NCBI RefSeq assembly: GCF_000422885.1
Contig: NZ_AUGX01000033.1
Location: 1-64,000 of the forward strand
Reading direction: 5' to 3'
Length of the DNA stretch: 64,000 bases
From: Ottowia thiooxydans DSM 14619
Lineage (GTDB): Bacteria > Pseudomonadota > Gammaproteobacteria > Burkholderiales > Burkholderiaceae_C
Positions 33,836 through 43,309 of the stretch are shown piece by piece; position 1 is the stretch's first letter; the number at the start of each line of letters is the position of its first letter. Below the pieces are notes generated by a model. That model was given only the letters and a program-made list of their open reading frames with translations, made no database searches and was not told where the DNA came from. The translations under genes were made by a program, and so were the position numbers.

Positions 33836-33904
33836 TCAGGATTGCCCTAAGGCGCCAACCAAACAAGGGGAGACACTCACTCTTGGGCATCAACCCACTC
33901 TTGT

Positions 33905-34666
33905 TCATGGGGAACCATTCCTCTCAAGGTTTTCCACCCACGCGGCCTCACGCTTGAGCATACGAACGATCTCAGGCACGCGCTCCATAGGCATGCGTGC
34001 ACGAAAGGTCGAGATACTGAACGTGGCGACGCCGGTTCCCTGCACTCCGCGTACAGGTACAGCAATAGTGCGTACGTCTGTATCGTCGTGATCTCTCAGC
34101 ACATAGCCTTCACGCGCATGCACAGGCATTAACGCTGAAATTTCCTTGAGAGTCAGCGATTCGAATTGAGCAATCGCGCCAGCATTCGCCTCCAGAACAC
34201 GCGGAGCTTCCTGCGGATCCAAGGTAGAAAGAACGGCCATACCGCTGGCACCCACTCCAAGAGGCCGGCGTACCCCCACATCAAGCACGAACGCCTTGGC
34301 CGGGTGTGCACCCGCACGGCGCTCCACACAGATCATGTCCAGGCCGCTCCGCTTGGACATGAAGGCCGTGTCCTCACTATCGCTGGCCAATCGCGCGACG
34401 CACGCACGATAGAGATCAAGCGAGTCATAGCTCATGGCAGCTGTCAGCCCCAAATCAGCAACCATCTGCCCCAGGTGATAGCGCCGGGTCTGCGGATGCT
34501 GCGACACCAACCCTTCCGCTACAAGGCCCATGACGATGCGATGCACCGTGGGCTGTGTCAACCCGGCCGCGCGCGTCAACTCCGCCAGACGCGCGCCTTC
34601 CCGATGCTGATGAGCCACCAAGCGCAGCAACAGCACTGCTCGTTCAAAGCTTTGAGTTCCAGCCAT
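33905..34666 (-). CDS. IclR-family transcriptional regulator
   Basis: 253 residues: N-terminal winged HTH ([20 protein letters not shown], near 25-45) and a C-terminal GAF-like effector domain ([15 protein letters not shown] region, [33 protein letters not shown]). It diverges from the operon at 34803 and two similar palindromic sites lie between them. It most likely controls the PrpB-like/Bug/HpaG/HpaF operon and itself. Confidence 0.9.
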   Translation of the reverse strand: MAGTQSFERAVLLLRLVAHQHREGARLAELTRAAGLTQPTVHRIVMGLVAEGLVSQHPQTRRYHLGQMVADLGLTAAMSYDSLDLYRACVARLASDSEDTAFMSKRSGLDMICVERRAGAHPAKAFVLDVGVRRPLGVGASGMAVLSTLDPQEAPRVLEANAGAIAQFESLTLKEISALMPVHAREGYVLRDHDDTDVRTIAVPVRGVQGTGVATFSISTFRARMPMERVPEIVRMLKREAAWVENLERNGSP

Positions 34667-34672
34667 ATTTAG

Positions 34673-34685
34673 TCCATATTGTGAA
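34673..34685. promoter_or_regulatory. IclR operator candidate, proximal
   Basis: TCCATATTGTGAA, a copy of the palindrome at 34775 with two changes in the right arm. Begins 7 bases upstream of the iclR start codon. Confidence 0.5.
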
Positions 34686-34774
34686 TTACAAATAGGGGTT
34701 TTCCTAAGTATTTTCCCCAGTAATTTAAGGAGATACTACCGCTCACTCGCCGACCAAAACGAGTATTTAAACAG

Positions 34775-34787
34775 TCCATATTATGGA
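34775..34787. promoter_or_regulatory. IclR operator candidate, distal
   Basis: TCCATATTATGGA is a perfect odd palindrome located 15 bases before the lyase ATG. It is preceded by the same AG dinucleotide as the copy at 34673. Its place over the ribosome site and start region would suit repression of the operon. Confidence 0.55.
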
Positions 34788-34802
34788 TATTTAGGAGTAG
34801 TT

Positions 34803-35720
34803 ATGCAATCCCCTCAAAAATCTTCTTCAACGCTGTCCCCTGGTGCTCGCTTTCGTCAGGCCTTGACGGAAGAAAGGCCGCTGCAAATCGTAGGAACGCT
34901 CAATCCCTACACGGCCATGATGGCCAAGACGCTGGGGTTCAAGGCCTTGTACCTGGCAGGCGCAGGCGTGGCGAACTACTCGCACGGACTGCCTGACCTG
35001 GGAATCACCCACCTTGGCGATGTTCTGGAAGACTTGCGCCGCATCACTGACTCTGTGGATCTGCCTGTGCTGGTGGACGTAGACACCGGCTTCGGCGGCG
35101 CTTTCTCCATCGCACGCATGATGAAAGGCTTGATCCGCGATGGAGCCGCTGCACTTCACATGGAAGATCAGGTGCAACTCAAACGCTGCGGACACCGTCC
35201 GGGTAAAGATATAGTCAGTTGCGATGAGATGCTGGACCGCCTGAAGGCGGCAGTCGATGCACGCACCGACCCTGATTTCGTCATCGTGGCGCGCACAGAC
35301 GCTCTAGCCATTGAAGGATTGAACAGCGCGCTGGATCGTGCCTCGGCCTACATGGAAGCTGGTGCTGACATGATCTTCGCTGAAGCCTGCACCACCCTCG
35401 ACGAATACCGTGCTTTTGCCGATAGGCTGGGCCGCCCCGACGTGGTGCTTGCCAACGTCACCGAGTTTTCCAAGACGCCTAACTTCACGACCCAGGAACT
35501 GGCCGGTGCAGGCGTGGGCGCTGCGCTTTACCCCTTATCTGCAGCGCGCGCCATGAATGCCGCCGCCCTCAAGGTGTACAACGCCATCCGCCACGAAGGC
35601 ACACAGAAAAACGTACTCGACATCATGCAAAAACGCGATGAGCTCTATGAATTCCTCGACTATCACGCCTACGAGCAAAAAATAGATCAGCTCTTCTCGC
35701 GCTCCGCTCGCCAGAGCTGA
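34803..35720 (+). CDS. Isocitrate lyase/PEP mutase superfamily lyase (2-methylisocitrate lyase-like)
   Basis: 305 residues. The superfamily signature appears as KRCGHRPGK near 122-130, with the catalytic Cys, and metal-site acids in [11 protein letters not shown] and [10 protein letters not shown]. It resembles PrpB and the 2,3-dimethylmalate/oxaloacetate lyases more than isocitrate lyase. No prpC or acnD/prpF is near, so propionate breakdown is not supported. In an operon with HpaG1/HpaG2/HpaF homologues it may carry out the last carbon-carbon cleavage of the pathway, which is inference. AGGAG at 34793-34797 fixes the start. Confidence 0.85.
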   Translation: MQSPQKSSSTLSPGARFRQALTEERPLQIVGTLNPYTAMMAKTLGFKALYLAGAGVANYSHGLPDLGITHLGDVLEDLRRITDSVDLPVLVDVDTGFGGAFSIARMMKGLIRDGAAALHMEDQVQLKRCGHRPGKDIVSCDEMLDRLKAAVDARTDPDFVIVARTDALAIEGLNSALDRASAYMEAGADMIFAEACTTLDEYRAFADRLGRPDVVLANVTEFSKTPNFTTQELAGAGVGAALYPLSAARAMNAAALKVYNAIRHEGTQKNVLDIMQKRDELYEFLDYHAYEQKIDQLFSRSARQS

Positions 35721-35754
35721 TCCAGCCAAAACTGCTGAATAAAGGAGACAAGCT

Positions 35755-36753
35755 GTGACAAGCGACTACTCGCGGCTCACGCGCCGCCAAATGCTATCCA
35801 TATCAGCAGGGCTCGGCGGGGCTCTACTGGCCAGTGCTGAACCCGCGCTGGCGCAGGACACTTATCCTAGCCGACCCATTCGCCTGATCGTGCCCTTCGC
35901 ACCCGGCGGCGGCACGGATGTAGTTGCGCGAGTGGTGGCGCAGGAAATGGCTGCGGTACTAGGCACCAGCGTCATTGTTGACAATAAAGCGGGCGCCAAC
36001 GGCATCGTGGGCACCCTGCAAGGCTTGCGCTCCGCGCCTGATGGTTACACGCTGATTTTCACCATCGAGGCCACGATGGCGATGAATCCTTCGCTCTACA
36101 AGGCCGCCACTTATAAGCCGGCCGATTTTGATGCGATCTCGCTCGTTTCACGGCAGCCTTATGTGCTGGTGGTACACCCCTCGATGGAGGCGCAAACGCT
36201 GAAGAGCTTTGTGGAGTACGCAAAGAAAAGCCCTGGCAAGCTCAACTACGCCAGTGGCGCGGCGGCAGCCTTTTTAGCGGGCGAGCTATTTAAAACGACG
36301 GTGGGCATAGATATTCCCAACATTCCCTACAAGGGATCGGGCGAGGCCATTACGGACGTGCTTTCCGGCAGAGTGCCCGTGATGGTGTCGAGCCCGGTAG
36401 CTGTGCTCCCCCACATCAGGGCCGGCAAACTGCGTCCGCTGGCAGTGACAAGCCCGGATCGCTATCCACTGCTGCCTCAAGTGCCGACTGTGGCCGAGCA
36501 AGGTTTCAACAATTTCGACGTGACCGGTTGGTATGGCATTGCGGCACCACGTGGCACCCCTCCCGACATAGTGAGCCGGCTGAACACTGCGATCAACAAG
36601 GGACTGCAATCCAAGAGCCTGCTTACTCGTTTTGAAGGCGTTGGGGTTGAGCCTGCGGGCAGCCGAAGCTCGAACGAATTTGCTGAACTCATGCGCAGCG
36701 AAACAGATCGTTGGTCGGGTGTGATCCGGCAAACCAATCTACAGAAAGAGTAG
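35755..36753 (+). CDS. Bug/TctC-type solute-binding protein with twin-arginine leader
   Basis: 332 residues from a GTG start with AAAGGAGA just before it. The leader RLTRRQMLSISAGLGGALLA contains an RR pair before the hydrophobic part, suggesting Tat export, unlike the other two Bug proteins of the window, whose leaders look Sec-type. The Bug signature RPIRLIVPFAPGGGTDVVAR and VDNKAGANGIVGTLQG follow. It lies second in the IclR-controlled operon and presumably binds the aromatic-derived or dicarboxylic substrate. Confidence 0.9.
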   Translation: MTSDYSRLTRRQMLSISAGLGGALLASAEPALAQDTYPSRPIRLIVPFAPGGGTDVVARVVAQEMAAVLGTSVIVDNKAGANGIVGTLQGLRSAPDGYTLIFTIEATMAMNPSLYKAATYKPADFDAISLVSRQPYVLVVHPSMEAQTLKSFVEYAKKSPGKLNYASGAAAAFLAGELFKTTVGIDIPNIPYKGSGEAITDVLSGRVPVMVSSPVAVLPHIRAGKLRPLAVTSPDRYPLLPQVPTVAEQGFNNFDVTGWYGIAAPRGTPPDIVSRLNTAINKGLQSKSLLTRFEGVGVEPAGSRSSNEFAELMRSETDRWSGVIRQTNLQKE

Positions 36754-36809
36754 GTCCGGTTCGCTCGACCGCAAACCAGCTCTTGTATCCATTGACCGAG
36801 AATTTTTTG

Positions 36810-37595
36810 ATGAACCCACAACTTGACGAAGTCCGGTGGCAACCTGCCGGGCGCCCCTTGGCCGCTGATATCTCTCTCGCGCGCGCTCTGGCTTTTCTAG
36901 CGGCTGGCGAACATGCTGGCGTACCCATTGGCGGCACGATTTACGGTGTACTGCACAACGACCCCAAGGCGATGGCCGCGCTGGGCGAACGCATCGATCA
37001 ACCACCCTACAAAGCGCCGCCAAAAGCTCCCGTGCTTTATGTGAAGCCGCGCAATACTCAGATGGGCCACGGCGCGCCCATCCAAGTGCCCACCGATGCG
37101 CCCGCCCTGCTCATGGGCGGCGCACTGGGCGCTGTGATTGGCCGTACAACTTGCCGTATTCGTGAAGAAGACGCTCTAGCCATGGTAGCCGGCTACACCG
37201 TGGTCAACGATGTGACCGTGCCGCATAACAGCTTCTACCGTCCGTCGATCCGCCATCGTGTCCGAGACAGTTTTTGCCCTGTAGGCCCATGGGTCTGTCC
37301 CGCTGCGCGAGTACCAGATCCCGACGCGCTGAGTGTACGTACCTGGATCGATGGAGTCCTGGTGCTTGATGGCTCCACGAATGGCTTCGTGCGTCCCCTC
37401 GCCCGCTTGATCGCCGAGATAAGCGATTTCATGACACTCCAACCGGGCGACCTGCTGATCACCGGCGTGCCTTTCGGCGCATTTGGCGCCCCCCTGGCGC
37501 GTGCTGGCCAGCGTGTAGCCATAGACATAGAAGGCGTCGGCCGACTGGAGAACCCACTGATAACTGAAGAGACACTGAAAGGAGTGTCAGCATGA
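36810..37595 (+). CDS. hpaG1: HpaG1-like: homoprotocatechuate isomerase/decarboxylase, N-terminal subunit
   Basis: 262 residues from the ATG at 36810. Similar to the N-terminal half of E. coli HpaG/HpcE: YKAPPKAPVLYVKPRNTQMG, REEDALAMVAGYTVVNDVT, YRPSIRHRVRDSFCPVGPWV. At the place of the E-x-E metal-binding pair of the FAH fold it has GGALGAVIG, so it lacks the metal-ligand glutamates, as the E. coli N-terminal half also does. The active metal site should be in the partner encoded next. The stop overlaps the hpaG2 start (ATGA). Confidence 0.85.
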   Translation: MNPQLDEVRWQPAGRPLAADISLARALAFLAAGEHAGVPIGGTIYGVLHNDPKAMAALGERIDQPPYKAPPKAPVLYVKPRNTQMGHGAPIQVPTDAPALLMGGALGAVIGRTTCRIREEDALAMVAGYTVVNDVTVPHNSFYRPSIRHRVRDSFCPVGPWVCPAARVPDPDALSVRTWIDGVLVLDGSTNGFVRPLARLIAEISDFMTLQPGDLLITGVPFGAFGAPLARAGQRVAIDIEGVGRLENPLITEETLKGVSA

Positions 37596-38353
37596 AAACC
37601 GCACGCGTTGCCTACGCTGGCGCCATTCACACGGCTACGCCCGCCGGGGATCATGAGGTACGACTGACCGATGGCCGCGTGGTTTCCCACCACCAGGTCG
37701 TCTGGCTGCCACCAGTGGAGCCTGGCACGATCATCGCGCTTGGGCTCAACTACGCCGAGCACGCCAAGGAACTGGCCTTCAATGCACGCCAAGACGAGCC
37801 ACTGGCCTTCCTGAAAGGGCCGGGCACACTGGTGGGCCACCTTGGCTTTGCACGCCGCCCGGCTGACGCGACCTTCATGCACTATGAGTGCGAACTCGCG
37901 GTAGTGATAGGGCGTAGCGCACGTGGCGTTTCGCGTGCGCAGGCGCTTGAGTATGTGGCAGGCTACTCCGTCGCCAACGACTACGTCATCCGCGACTACA
38001 TCGAAAACTGGTACCGCCCCAACCTGCGCGCCAAGAATCGCGATGGTTGTACTGCGCTGGGCCCCTGGTTCGTAGACGCCGCTGATGTGCCAGATCCGCA
38101 GGCGCTCGCTCTTTCCACCCGAGTCAATGGCGTGGTCACGCAGCAAGGCCACACGGGCGACATGATCCTGGACGTCGCCGGCCTTATCGAATATCTCAGC
38201 AGCTTCATGACCCTTTCGCCAGGAGACATCATCCTGACGGGTACGCCCGACGGCATTGTGGATGTGAAAGCGGGCGATGAGGTCGTGACCGAAATTGAAG
38301 GCATTGGCACGCTCATCAACACCATTGCAGACGACTCCGACTTCGGACGCTAA
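37592..38353 (+). CDS. hpaG2: HpaG2-like: homoprotocatechuate isomerase/decarboxylase, C-terminal subunit
   Basis: 253 residues of the fumarylacetoacetase (FAH) fold. Matches the C-terminal half of HpaG: PGTIIALGLNYAEHAKELAF, YECELAVVIG with the E-x-E metal ligands near 91-93, YSVANDYVIRDYIENWYRPN, LSPGDIILTGTPDGIVDVK. In the known pathway this enzyme decarboxylates 5-oxo-pent-3-ene-1,2,5-tricarboxylate and isomerises the product. Coupled to hpaG1 by ATGA. The fused E. coli protein is split here into two genes, as in several other bacteria. Confidence 0.88.
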   Translation: MKTARVAYAGAIHTATPAGDHEVRLTDGRVVSHHQVVWLPPVEPGTIIALGLNYAEHAKELAFNARQDEPLAFLKGPGTLVGHLGFARRPADATFMHYECELAVVIGRSARGVSRAQALEYVAGYSVANDYVIRDYIENWYRPNLRAKNRDGCTALGPWFVDAADVPDPQALALSTRVNGVVTQQGHTGDMILDVAGLIEYLSSFMTLSPGDIILTGTPDGIVDVKAGDEVVTEIEGIGTLINTIADDSDFGR

Positions 38354-38374
38354 AGACCTTTACAAACTCTACCC

Positions 38375-38782
38375 ATGCCTCACCTCGTCATTCTCTACAC
38401 GCCCGACATCGAAAAAGACGCAGATATCCCTGCGCTATGCCGAGAACTAGCCAACACCATGCTCACTCAACGGGATGAAGCAGACCGACAGGTTTTCCCC
38501 ACGGGTGGCACACGCGTACTGGCCTACCCTGCGGCACATGCGGCCGTTGCCGATGGCAGCGGAGAATATGGTTTTGTATATGCGAACCTGCGCATGGGGA
38601 CAGGTCGAAGCAGCGCTGTGCACAAAAGCGTTGGCGACGCCTTGCTAGCGACCCTTCGTCAGCGACTAGAACCGCTCTTGGCTCAACGCCCGGTAGGGAT
38701 CACGCTACAGATAGACGAAAGCCCCGGACAGGTGTTTGATGCCAAACACAGCAGCCTGCATCCCTTGTTTACGCGAGCTTGA
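38375..38782 (+). CDS. hpaF: HpaF/HpcD-like 5-carboxymethyl-2-hydroxymuconate isomerase
   Basis: 135 residues starting MPHLVILYTPDIEKDADIPA, with the N-terminal proline (P2) that serves as catalytic base in this tautomerase-superfamily enzyme. Further matches: GFVYANLRMGTGRSSAVHKS and LDEYH-like end DAKHSSLHPLF. It catalyses the isomerisation step next to HpaG in homoprotocatechuate breakdown. It is the last gene of the operon; a hairpin follows at 38811. Confidence 0.85.
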   Translation: MPHLVILYTPDIEKDADIPALCRELANTMLTQRDEADRQVFPTGGTRVLAYPAAHAAVADGSGEYGFVYANLRMGTGRSSAVHKSVGDALLATLRQRLEPLLAQRPVGITLQIDESPGQVFDAKHSSLHPLFTRA

Positions 38783-38810
38783 TCTGGCCCCTCGCGCGTT
38801 ATGAGCGCGT

Positions 38811-38839
38811 GCGCAGAGCGTGTTCAACAGGCTCTGCGC
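38811..38839. terminator. Hairpin between convergent hpaF and rlmD
   Basis: GCGCAGAGC (38811-38819) and GCTCTGCGC (38831-38839) are exact complements around an 11-base loop. No T-tract, so it may terminate both transcripts only weakly. Confidence 0.45.
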
Positions 38840-38868
38840 GATAGCCGGCAATAAGTGCCCGCCGCGCT

Positions 38869-40344
38869 TCAGGACAGCTGCTGTTCAGGCGTGGCGAGTT
38901 CAAACACCGCCATGCTCTCCACATGCGCTGTATGGGGAAACATATTGACCGCTCCAGCCGCGACGCAGCGGTAACCGGCCTGATGCACGAGTACATCGGC
39001 ATCGCGTGCCAAAGTAGCCGGATTGCAACTCACATACACGATGCGGTGCGGTGGCTTCCAATCCTGGGCGTTCGCTGGTAGGGGTTCTGCATCTTCCGCA
39101 CCTATACGGGCTTGATGAATGGCGCCCAGCGCCTTCACAAGAGCAAACGCACCTTCACGAGGAGGATCGATCAACCAGCGGTCGGCATAGCCGTCGGCGG
39201 CCAGCAGTTCGGCCGTCATTTCGAAAAGATTGCGCGCGACGAATTCGGCGTTAAGTGCCGCTGGAGGATTTGACGCGGCCCGGTTTCTCTCCAGGTTCTG
39301 ATTTGCACGAGCAACCAGTGCATCGCTCCCCTCAATTCCCAGGACGCTGCCAGCTTGTGTGGCGATGGGCAGTGTGAAATTCCCAAGGCCACAGAACCAG
39401 TCAATCACCCGCTCATGGCGCTGCGCTTTGAGCAGACCTAGTGCGCGGGTAACCAGCACGCGATTGATGTGAGGATTGACCTGGGTGAAGTCAGTCGGTT
39501 TGAAGGGCATGGTGATGCCGAAATCCGGCAACTCATAAGACAGCTCAGGGCCGCCCTCCTCCAACAAATGAACTGTAGTCGGCCCTTTTGGCTGCAGCCA
39601 CCACTGCACTGCGTGCTCTTTTCCGAATTCGCGCAGCTTTTGAAGGTCACCGGCGGACAGTGGCTCCAGGTGGCGCAACACCAGCGCAGTGACGCCATCG
39701 CCGGCAGCGAGTTCAATCTGCGCGCAGGTCTGCCGCGCTTGCATACCGTAGATGAGCGCGCGGAGCGGCAACAGCAGCGCGCTCACATGGGGTGGCAGCA
39801 CTGGGCATTCACGCATATCCGCCACATACCGGCTCTTGCGCTCGTGAAAGCCGATCAGCACCTGGCCTTTCTTTTCCACATAGCGCACAGAAAACCGTGC
39901 GCGGTAGCGGTAACCCCAGGCCGGCCCCTCAATGGGCCGCAAAATCAGTTCAGGTTTGACCTTGCCCAGATGCCAGAAGTTATCTTCCAGCACGCGTTGC
40001 TTGACCGCCACCTGGGCGCTTGCGTCAAGGTGCTGCATCTTGCAGCCACCACAAGCGCCTGCATGCAGGCCAAAGTGCGGGCACCCTGGGCGCACGCGTT
40101 GACTGGATTCACGGTGAATTTGGGTGAGTGAGGCGGCTTCCCAATTGTTCTTCTTGCGATGCACATTAGCCGACACCAGCTCCCCCGGCAGCGCGCCATC
40201 AATGAACACGACTTTGCCATCGGGACGGCGGGCAATGCCCTGGGCGTCAATATCTAGTGAATCGACATGCAACCAGCCCGCCGGCAAGCTCTCTTCAGGG
40301 GCTGAAAAGCTTACTTCGTTTTCAATGACTGAAGTCACAAGCAA
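38869..40344 (-). CDS. rlmD: 23S rRNA (uracil-1939-C5)-methyltransferase
   Basis: 491 residues. An N-terminal TRAM domain (about 22-85) is followed by a 4Fe-4S motif in the [19 protein letters not shown] segment. The SAM site [13 protein letters not shown] and the catalytic end LIDPPREG...[12 protein letters not shown], with the nucleophilic Cys, follow. This matches RlmD (RumA) rather than TrmA. No ATG is available at the N-terminus: a TTG at 40344 and a GTG two codons later are possible, and the GAGG at about 40348-40351 is better spaced for the GTG. It lies downstream of nlpD in the place where some relatives have rpoS. Confidence 0.9.
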   Translation of the reverse strand: MLVTSVIENEVSFSAPEESLPAGWLHVDSLDIDAQGIARRPDGKVVFIDGALPGELVSANVHRKKNNWEAASLTQIHRESSQRVRPGCPHFGLHAGACGGCKMQHLDASAQVAVKQRVLEDNFWHLGKVKPELILRPIEGPAWGYRYRARFSVRYVEKKGQVLIGFHERKSRYVADMRECPVLPPHVSALLLPLRALIYGMQARQTCAQIELAAGDGVTALVLRHLEPLSAGDLQKLREFGKEHAVQWWLQPKGPTTVHLLEEGGPELSYELPDFGITMPFKPTDFTQVNPHINRVLVTRALGLLKAQRHERVIDWFCGLGNFTLPIATQAGSVLGIEGSDALVARANQNLERNRAASNPPAALNAEFVARNLFEMTAELLAADGYADRWLIDPPREGAFALVKALGAIHQARIGAEDAEPLPANAQDWKPPHRIVYVSCNPATLARDADVLVHQAGYRCVAAGAVNMFPHTAHVESMAVFELATPEQQLS

Positions 40345-40488
40345 TGACCTCGCGGTGCTTTCAATGGGAACGGGGCTCGCCTTGACAAAGAGTAATCATC
40401 CGACGTTGATGCCGCGCCTGCGGCGAATTCGTTTGTCATGCCAATTCAAAAAAACGCGCTGAAACTCCGCACCGTATTACCGGCGCCC

Positions 40489-40532
40489 AAAAAACCGCAC
40501 GACACCACCCGGCCATCGCCGAGGTGTGTCGT
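40489..40532 (-). terminator. Rho-independent terminator of surE-pcm-nlpD
   Basis: On the minus strand ACGACAC...GTGTCGT forms a stem (40499-40505 with 40526-40532) followed by GCGG and six T (40494-40489). It lies about 77 bases after the nlpD stop. Confidence 0.6.
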
Positions 40533-40608
40533 TGATCGGCAACGATTCGACCGACCTAAATTCTCAGCGCGCGTGCTAGCTCAAGCCAGTACCCCGCCAA
40601 ATGGCTGC

Positions 40609-41547
40609 TCACCGAGCTGGCAGGTAGCGCGTGGGATCGACGGGTTTGCCCGAACGACGGATCTCAAAGTGCAGTTTGACACGATCCGCGTCACTAGAAC
40701 CCATTTCAGCGATCTTTTGGCCTTTTTTGACACTCTGGTCTTCCTTGACCAACAGCGCCTGATTGTGCGCATACGCCGTCAGGAAGGTGTTGTTGTGCTT
40801 GAGGATGATCAGGTTTCCGTATCCACGCAGGCCAGAACCCGCGTAAACGACCCTGCCGTCTGCCGCAGCCATGACTGCATCACCGGCTTTACCGCTGATG
40901 GCCACGCCTTTATTTTTGGCCTCATCGAATCCCGCAACGACCGAGCCGCTGGCAGGCCAGATGAATGCGACATCATCAGCGCCTGCTGAGGGCGCCGGAG
41001 CTGGCGCGGCCGCAGGTGCCGCTGCGGAAGGCTGGGCAGCCGGCGCAGGGGTAACACCCGGCGTGGTCTGTGTAGCCACCGGCACGGCAGGCTTGGAGGC
41101 TGGGCCACTGGCAGGCGCTGAGGCCACGGCCCCCCCTGTAGGTGGCACCACGCGCAGAACCTGGCCAACCTCGATAAGGTTCGGATTATCGAGATTATTC
41201 CAACGAACGATGTCACGCCAAGGCTGATTGACCTCCGTGGCGATCTTCATGATGGTGTCGCCGGGTCGTACGGCGTAGAAACCAGGCTTACCGGCGTTCT
41301 CAGCACCGGGGAGAGTCACTGGATCAACCGCAGCCGCCCGTGGCGGACTACTTACCCCACGATCTTCAACCGGAGCTGGTGTGGTTGAAGTAGTGCTGCA
41401 GCCAGACAACACGGCAGCCGCTATCAATAGCGCTACCGTATTGCGATTAAGCGCACTCAGAGCCGGACGGCACCCAGGCCGCTCCCCTTGGGAAGCAAGA
41501 AAACCTGGCAGAGCCCGCCGTTTTCCTGAAAGAAAAAGCATAGACAA
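40609..41547 (-). CDS. nlpD: NlpD-like lipoprotein (LysM plus degenerate M23 domain)
   Basis: 312 residues. A long leader ends in the lipobox VLSGC near 45-49, followed by a LysM domain (FYAVRPGDTIMKIATEVNQP, about 90-135), a Pro/Ala-rich linker and an M23/LytM domain (about 205-312). The M23 zinc ligands are lost: NKGVAISGKAG replaces the active HxGxD pattern and KLHFEIR replaces HxH. So it should act as a cell-wall amidase activator, like E. coli NlpD with AmiC, not as an enzyme. It follows pcm by 17 bases in the surE-pcm-nlpD block. Confidence 0.9.
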   Translation of the reverse strand: MSMLFLSGKRRALPGFLASQGERPGCRPALSALNRNTVALLIAAAVLSGCSTTSTTPAPVEDRGVSSPPRAAAVDPVTLPGAENAGKPGFYAVRPGDTIMKIATEVNQPWRDIVRWNNLDNPNLIEVGQVLRVVPPTGGAVASAPASGPASKPAVPVATQTTPGVTPAPAAQPSAAAPAAAPAPAPSAGADDVAFIWPASGSVVAGFDEAKNKGVAISGKAGDAVMAAADGRVVYAGSGLRGYGNLIILKHNNTFLTAYAHNQALLVKEDQSVKKGQKIAEMGSSDADRVKLHFEIRRSGKPVDPTRYLPAR

Positions 41548-41564
41548 AAAGAATCCTTAGCGCG

Positions 41565-42383
41565 TTACGCGACACCCGATTTTAGAGGCACGAAGTTGAC
41601 TGCTTCCAAAATAGTCTGCTGGACCCCCTGCCGAGACCGGTCTACGACCATCAGAGCCTGCTGGCCCGGCGCTGTGGCAATGGGAGCCACCAAGCGTCCC
41701 CCATAGGCCAGCTGCTCGATCCAGGCATCAGGGATAGCTTCCCCACCCGCCGCTGCAATGATGCCAGCGTAAGGGGCTCCCTTGGCGAACCCAGCCATTC
41801 CGTCGCCCAAAATCAAGTGTACGTTGGCAATGCGCATAGGGCGCAGGTTAGCGCGTGCTTTTTCGTGCAAATCTCGCAATCTTTCGATGCTGTAGACCTC
41901 GGTGGCCACCTGGGCCAGCACCACGGCCTGATAACCACACCCCGTTCCGATGTCGAGCACGCGACCCAGCCGGCCATCGGGCCCGCGCAGACCGCCTTGC
42001 ATAAGCAACTCGATCATGCGTGCCACCACGCTAGGTTTGGAGATGGTCTGCCCCAGGCCTATGGGCAGTGCGGTGTCTTCATAAGCCTGCGGCACCAGGG
42101 CGCCATCGACAAAGCGATGCCGATCCACCGCCCCCATGGCGCGCAAGACCTGAGCATCTCTTACGCCGGAGTCGGCCAATTGCTGGACCATGCGCGCGCG
42201 CGCCGGAATGGTGTCGCGCCCTGGCATCATGACGCCACTGCTTTCCGGCATGGATGCCGGCGCGGAAGAAGCCGGGCCGCTCGCTACCGGCCTGCGTGGA
42301 GCTGGGCGGGCTGCGGGCGCATTGGATGTCTTGCCCAGGGTATTGATGCGGGCAGGAAAGCCCGGGCGTGGCGGTGCAGCCAT
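41565..42383 (-). CDS. pcm: Protein-L-isoaspartate O-methyltransferase
   Basis: 272 residues from the ATG overlapping the surE stop (TGATG at 42381-42385); a start further upstream would run deep into surE. The first 70 residues are a Pro/Ala-rich extension typical of Burkholderiales. The methyltransferase core has ALPIGLGQTISKPSVVARMI, motif I VLDIGTGCGYQAVVLAQ and YAGIIAAAGGEAIPDAWIEQ. It repairs isoaspartyl residues in aged proteins using SAM. Tightly coupled with surE, as in many proteobacteria. Confidence 0.94.
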   Translation of the reverse strand: MAAPPRPGFPARINTLGKTSNAPAARPAPRRPVASGPASSAPASMPESSGVMMPGRDTIPARARMVQQLADSGVRDAQVLRAMGAVDRHRFVDGALVPQAYEDTALPIGLGQTISKPSVVARMIELLMQGGLRGPDGRLGRVLDIGTGCGYQAVVLAQVATEVYSIERLRDLHEKARANLRPMRIANVHLILGDGMAGFAKGAPYAGIIAAAGGEAIPDAWIEQLAYGGRLVAPIATAPGQQALMVVDRSRQGVQQTILEAVNFVPLKSGVA

Positions 42384-43165
42384 CAGTTTTCCACCCCAGT
42401 GGAGGCACTGGCCAACATATGGCCCAGGCCTTGCGTCCAATATCCGAGTGCGTCGTGGTCGGTCAGATCGACTTTCAGGGGCGTGATGGCCACATGGCCT
42501 TGTTCAGTCGCATGGAAATCAGTGCCATCAGCCGCATCTGAGGCTGCTCCGGCGCCACCGATCCAGTACATGGTGTCACCGCGCGGGCTGGTCTGGGTAA
42601 TGACTTTTTCAGCGGCGTGCCGCCTACCCAGACGGCAGATCTTCGGGGATTTGATCTGCTCGTAAGGCAGATTGGGAATATTGACGTTCAGCAGCCATGG
42701 TTTACCGCCATCCTGCCGATGCTGACCAATTTTTGAGACCATGTCGCGCGCGGTGGCGGCAGCGGCATCTATGTGGCCCCAGCCTTTTTCTACCTGGGAG
42801 AACGCAATGGCGGGAATGCCGAATAGATAGCCCTCCATAGCCGCCCCCACCGTACCTGAGTAGATGGTGTCATCACCCATATTGGCACCATTATTGATTC
42901 CAGACACGACGAGATCGGGCTTATAGCCCAGCAAACCGGTCAGCGCGATGTGCACGCAGTCTGCCGGCGTTCCATTGACATAACGGAAGCCGTTGGCAGC
43001 CTGATGCACATAGAGCGGCGAATACAGCGTGAGCGAATTCGACTTGGCGCTGTTGTTGTGCTCAGGCGCGATGACCTCCACCTCGGCGAGGTCTTTCAGC
43101 GCTTCATACAGCGCCACTATGCCGGGAGCCTGGAAACCGTCGTCGTTGCAAAGCAGAATTTTCAT
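42383..43165 (-). CDS. surE: 5'/3'-nucleotidase SurE
   Basis: 260 residues from the ATG at 43165 ([20 protein letters not shown]), with the metal-binding D8/D9 pair. Further family motifs are [55 protein letters not shown] and [17 protein letters not shown] nucleotidase and exopolyphosphatase of stress physiology. First gene of surE-pcm-nlpD and divergent from the quinone-oxidoreductase-like gene at 43310. Confidence 0.95.
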   Translation of the reverse strand: MKILLCNDDGFQAPGIVALYEALKDLAEVEVIAPEHNNSAKSNSLTLYSPLYVHQAANGFRYVNGTPADCVHIALTGLLGYKPDLVVSGINNGANMGDDTIYSGTVGAAMEGYLFGIPAIAFSQVEKGWGHIDAAAATARDMVSKIGQHRQDGGKPWLLNVNIPNLPYEQIKSPKICRLGRRHAAEKVITQTSPRGDTMYWIGGAGAASDAADGTDFHATEQGHVAITPLKVDLTDHDALGYWTQGLGHMLASASTGVEN

Positions 43166-43309
43166 GGGATAAGAATCAGATGCAACCGATTGTAGGGGCC
43201 ACGGGCGCCTCCGCCTGCCGAAAGGCCCGTCGCTGTAGAGACATCGTGGCGAACATGCAGCCTTATATCCTTTTATGATCGTCCGCATTCAACGAAACAA
43301 GGAGACTTC

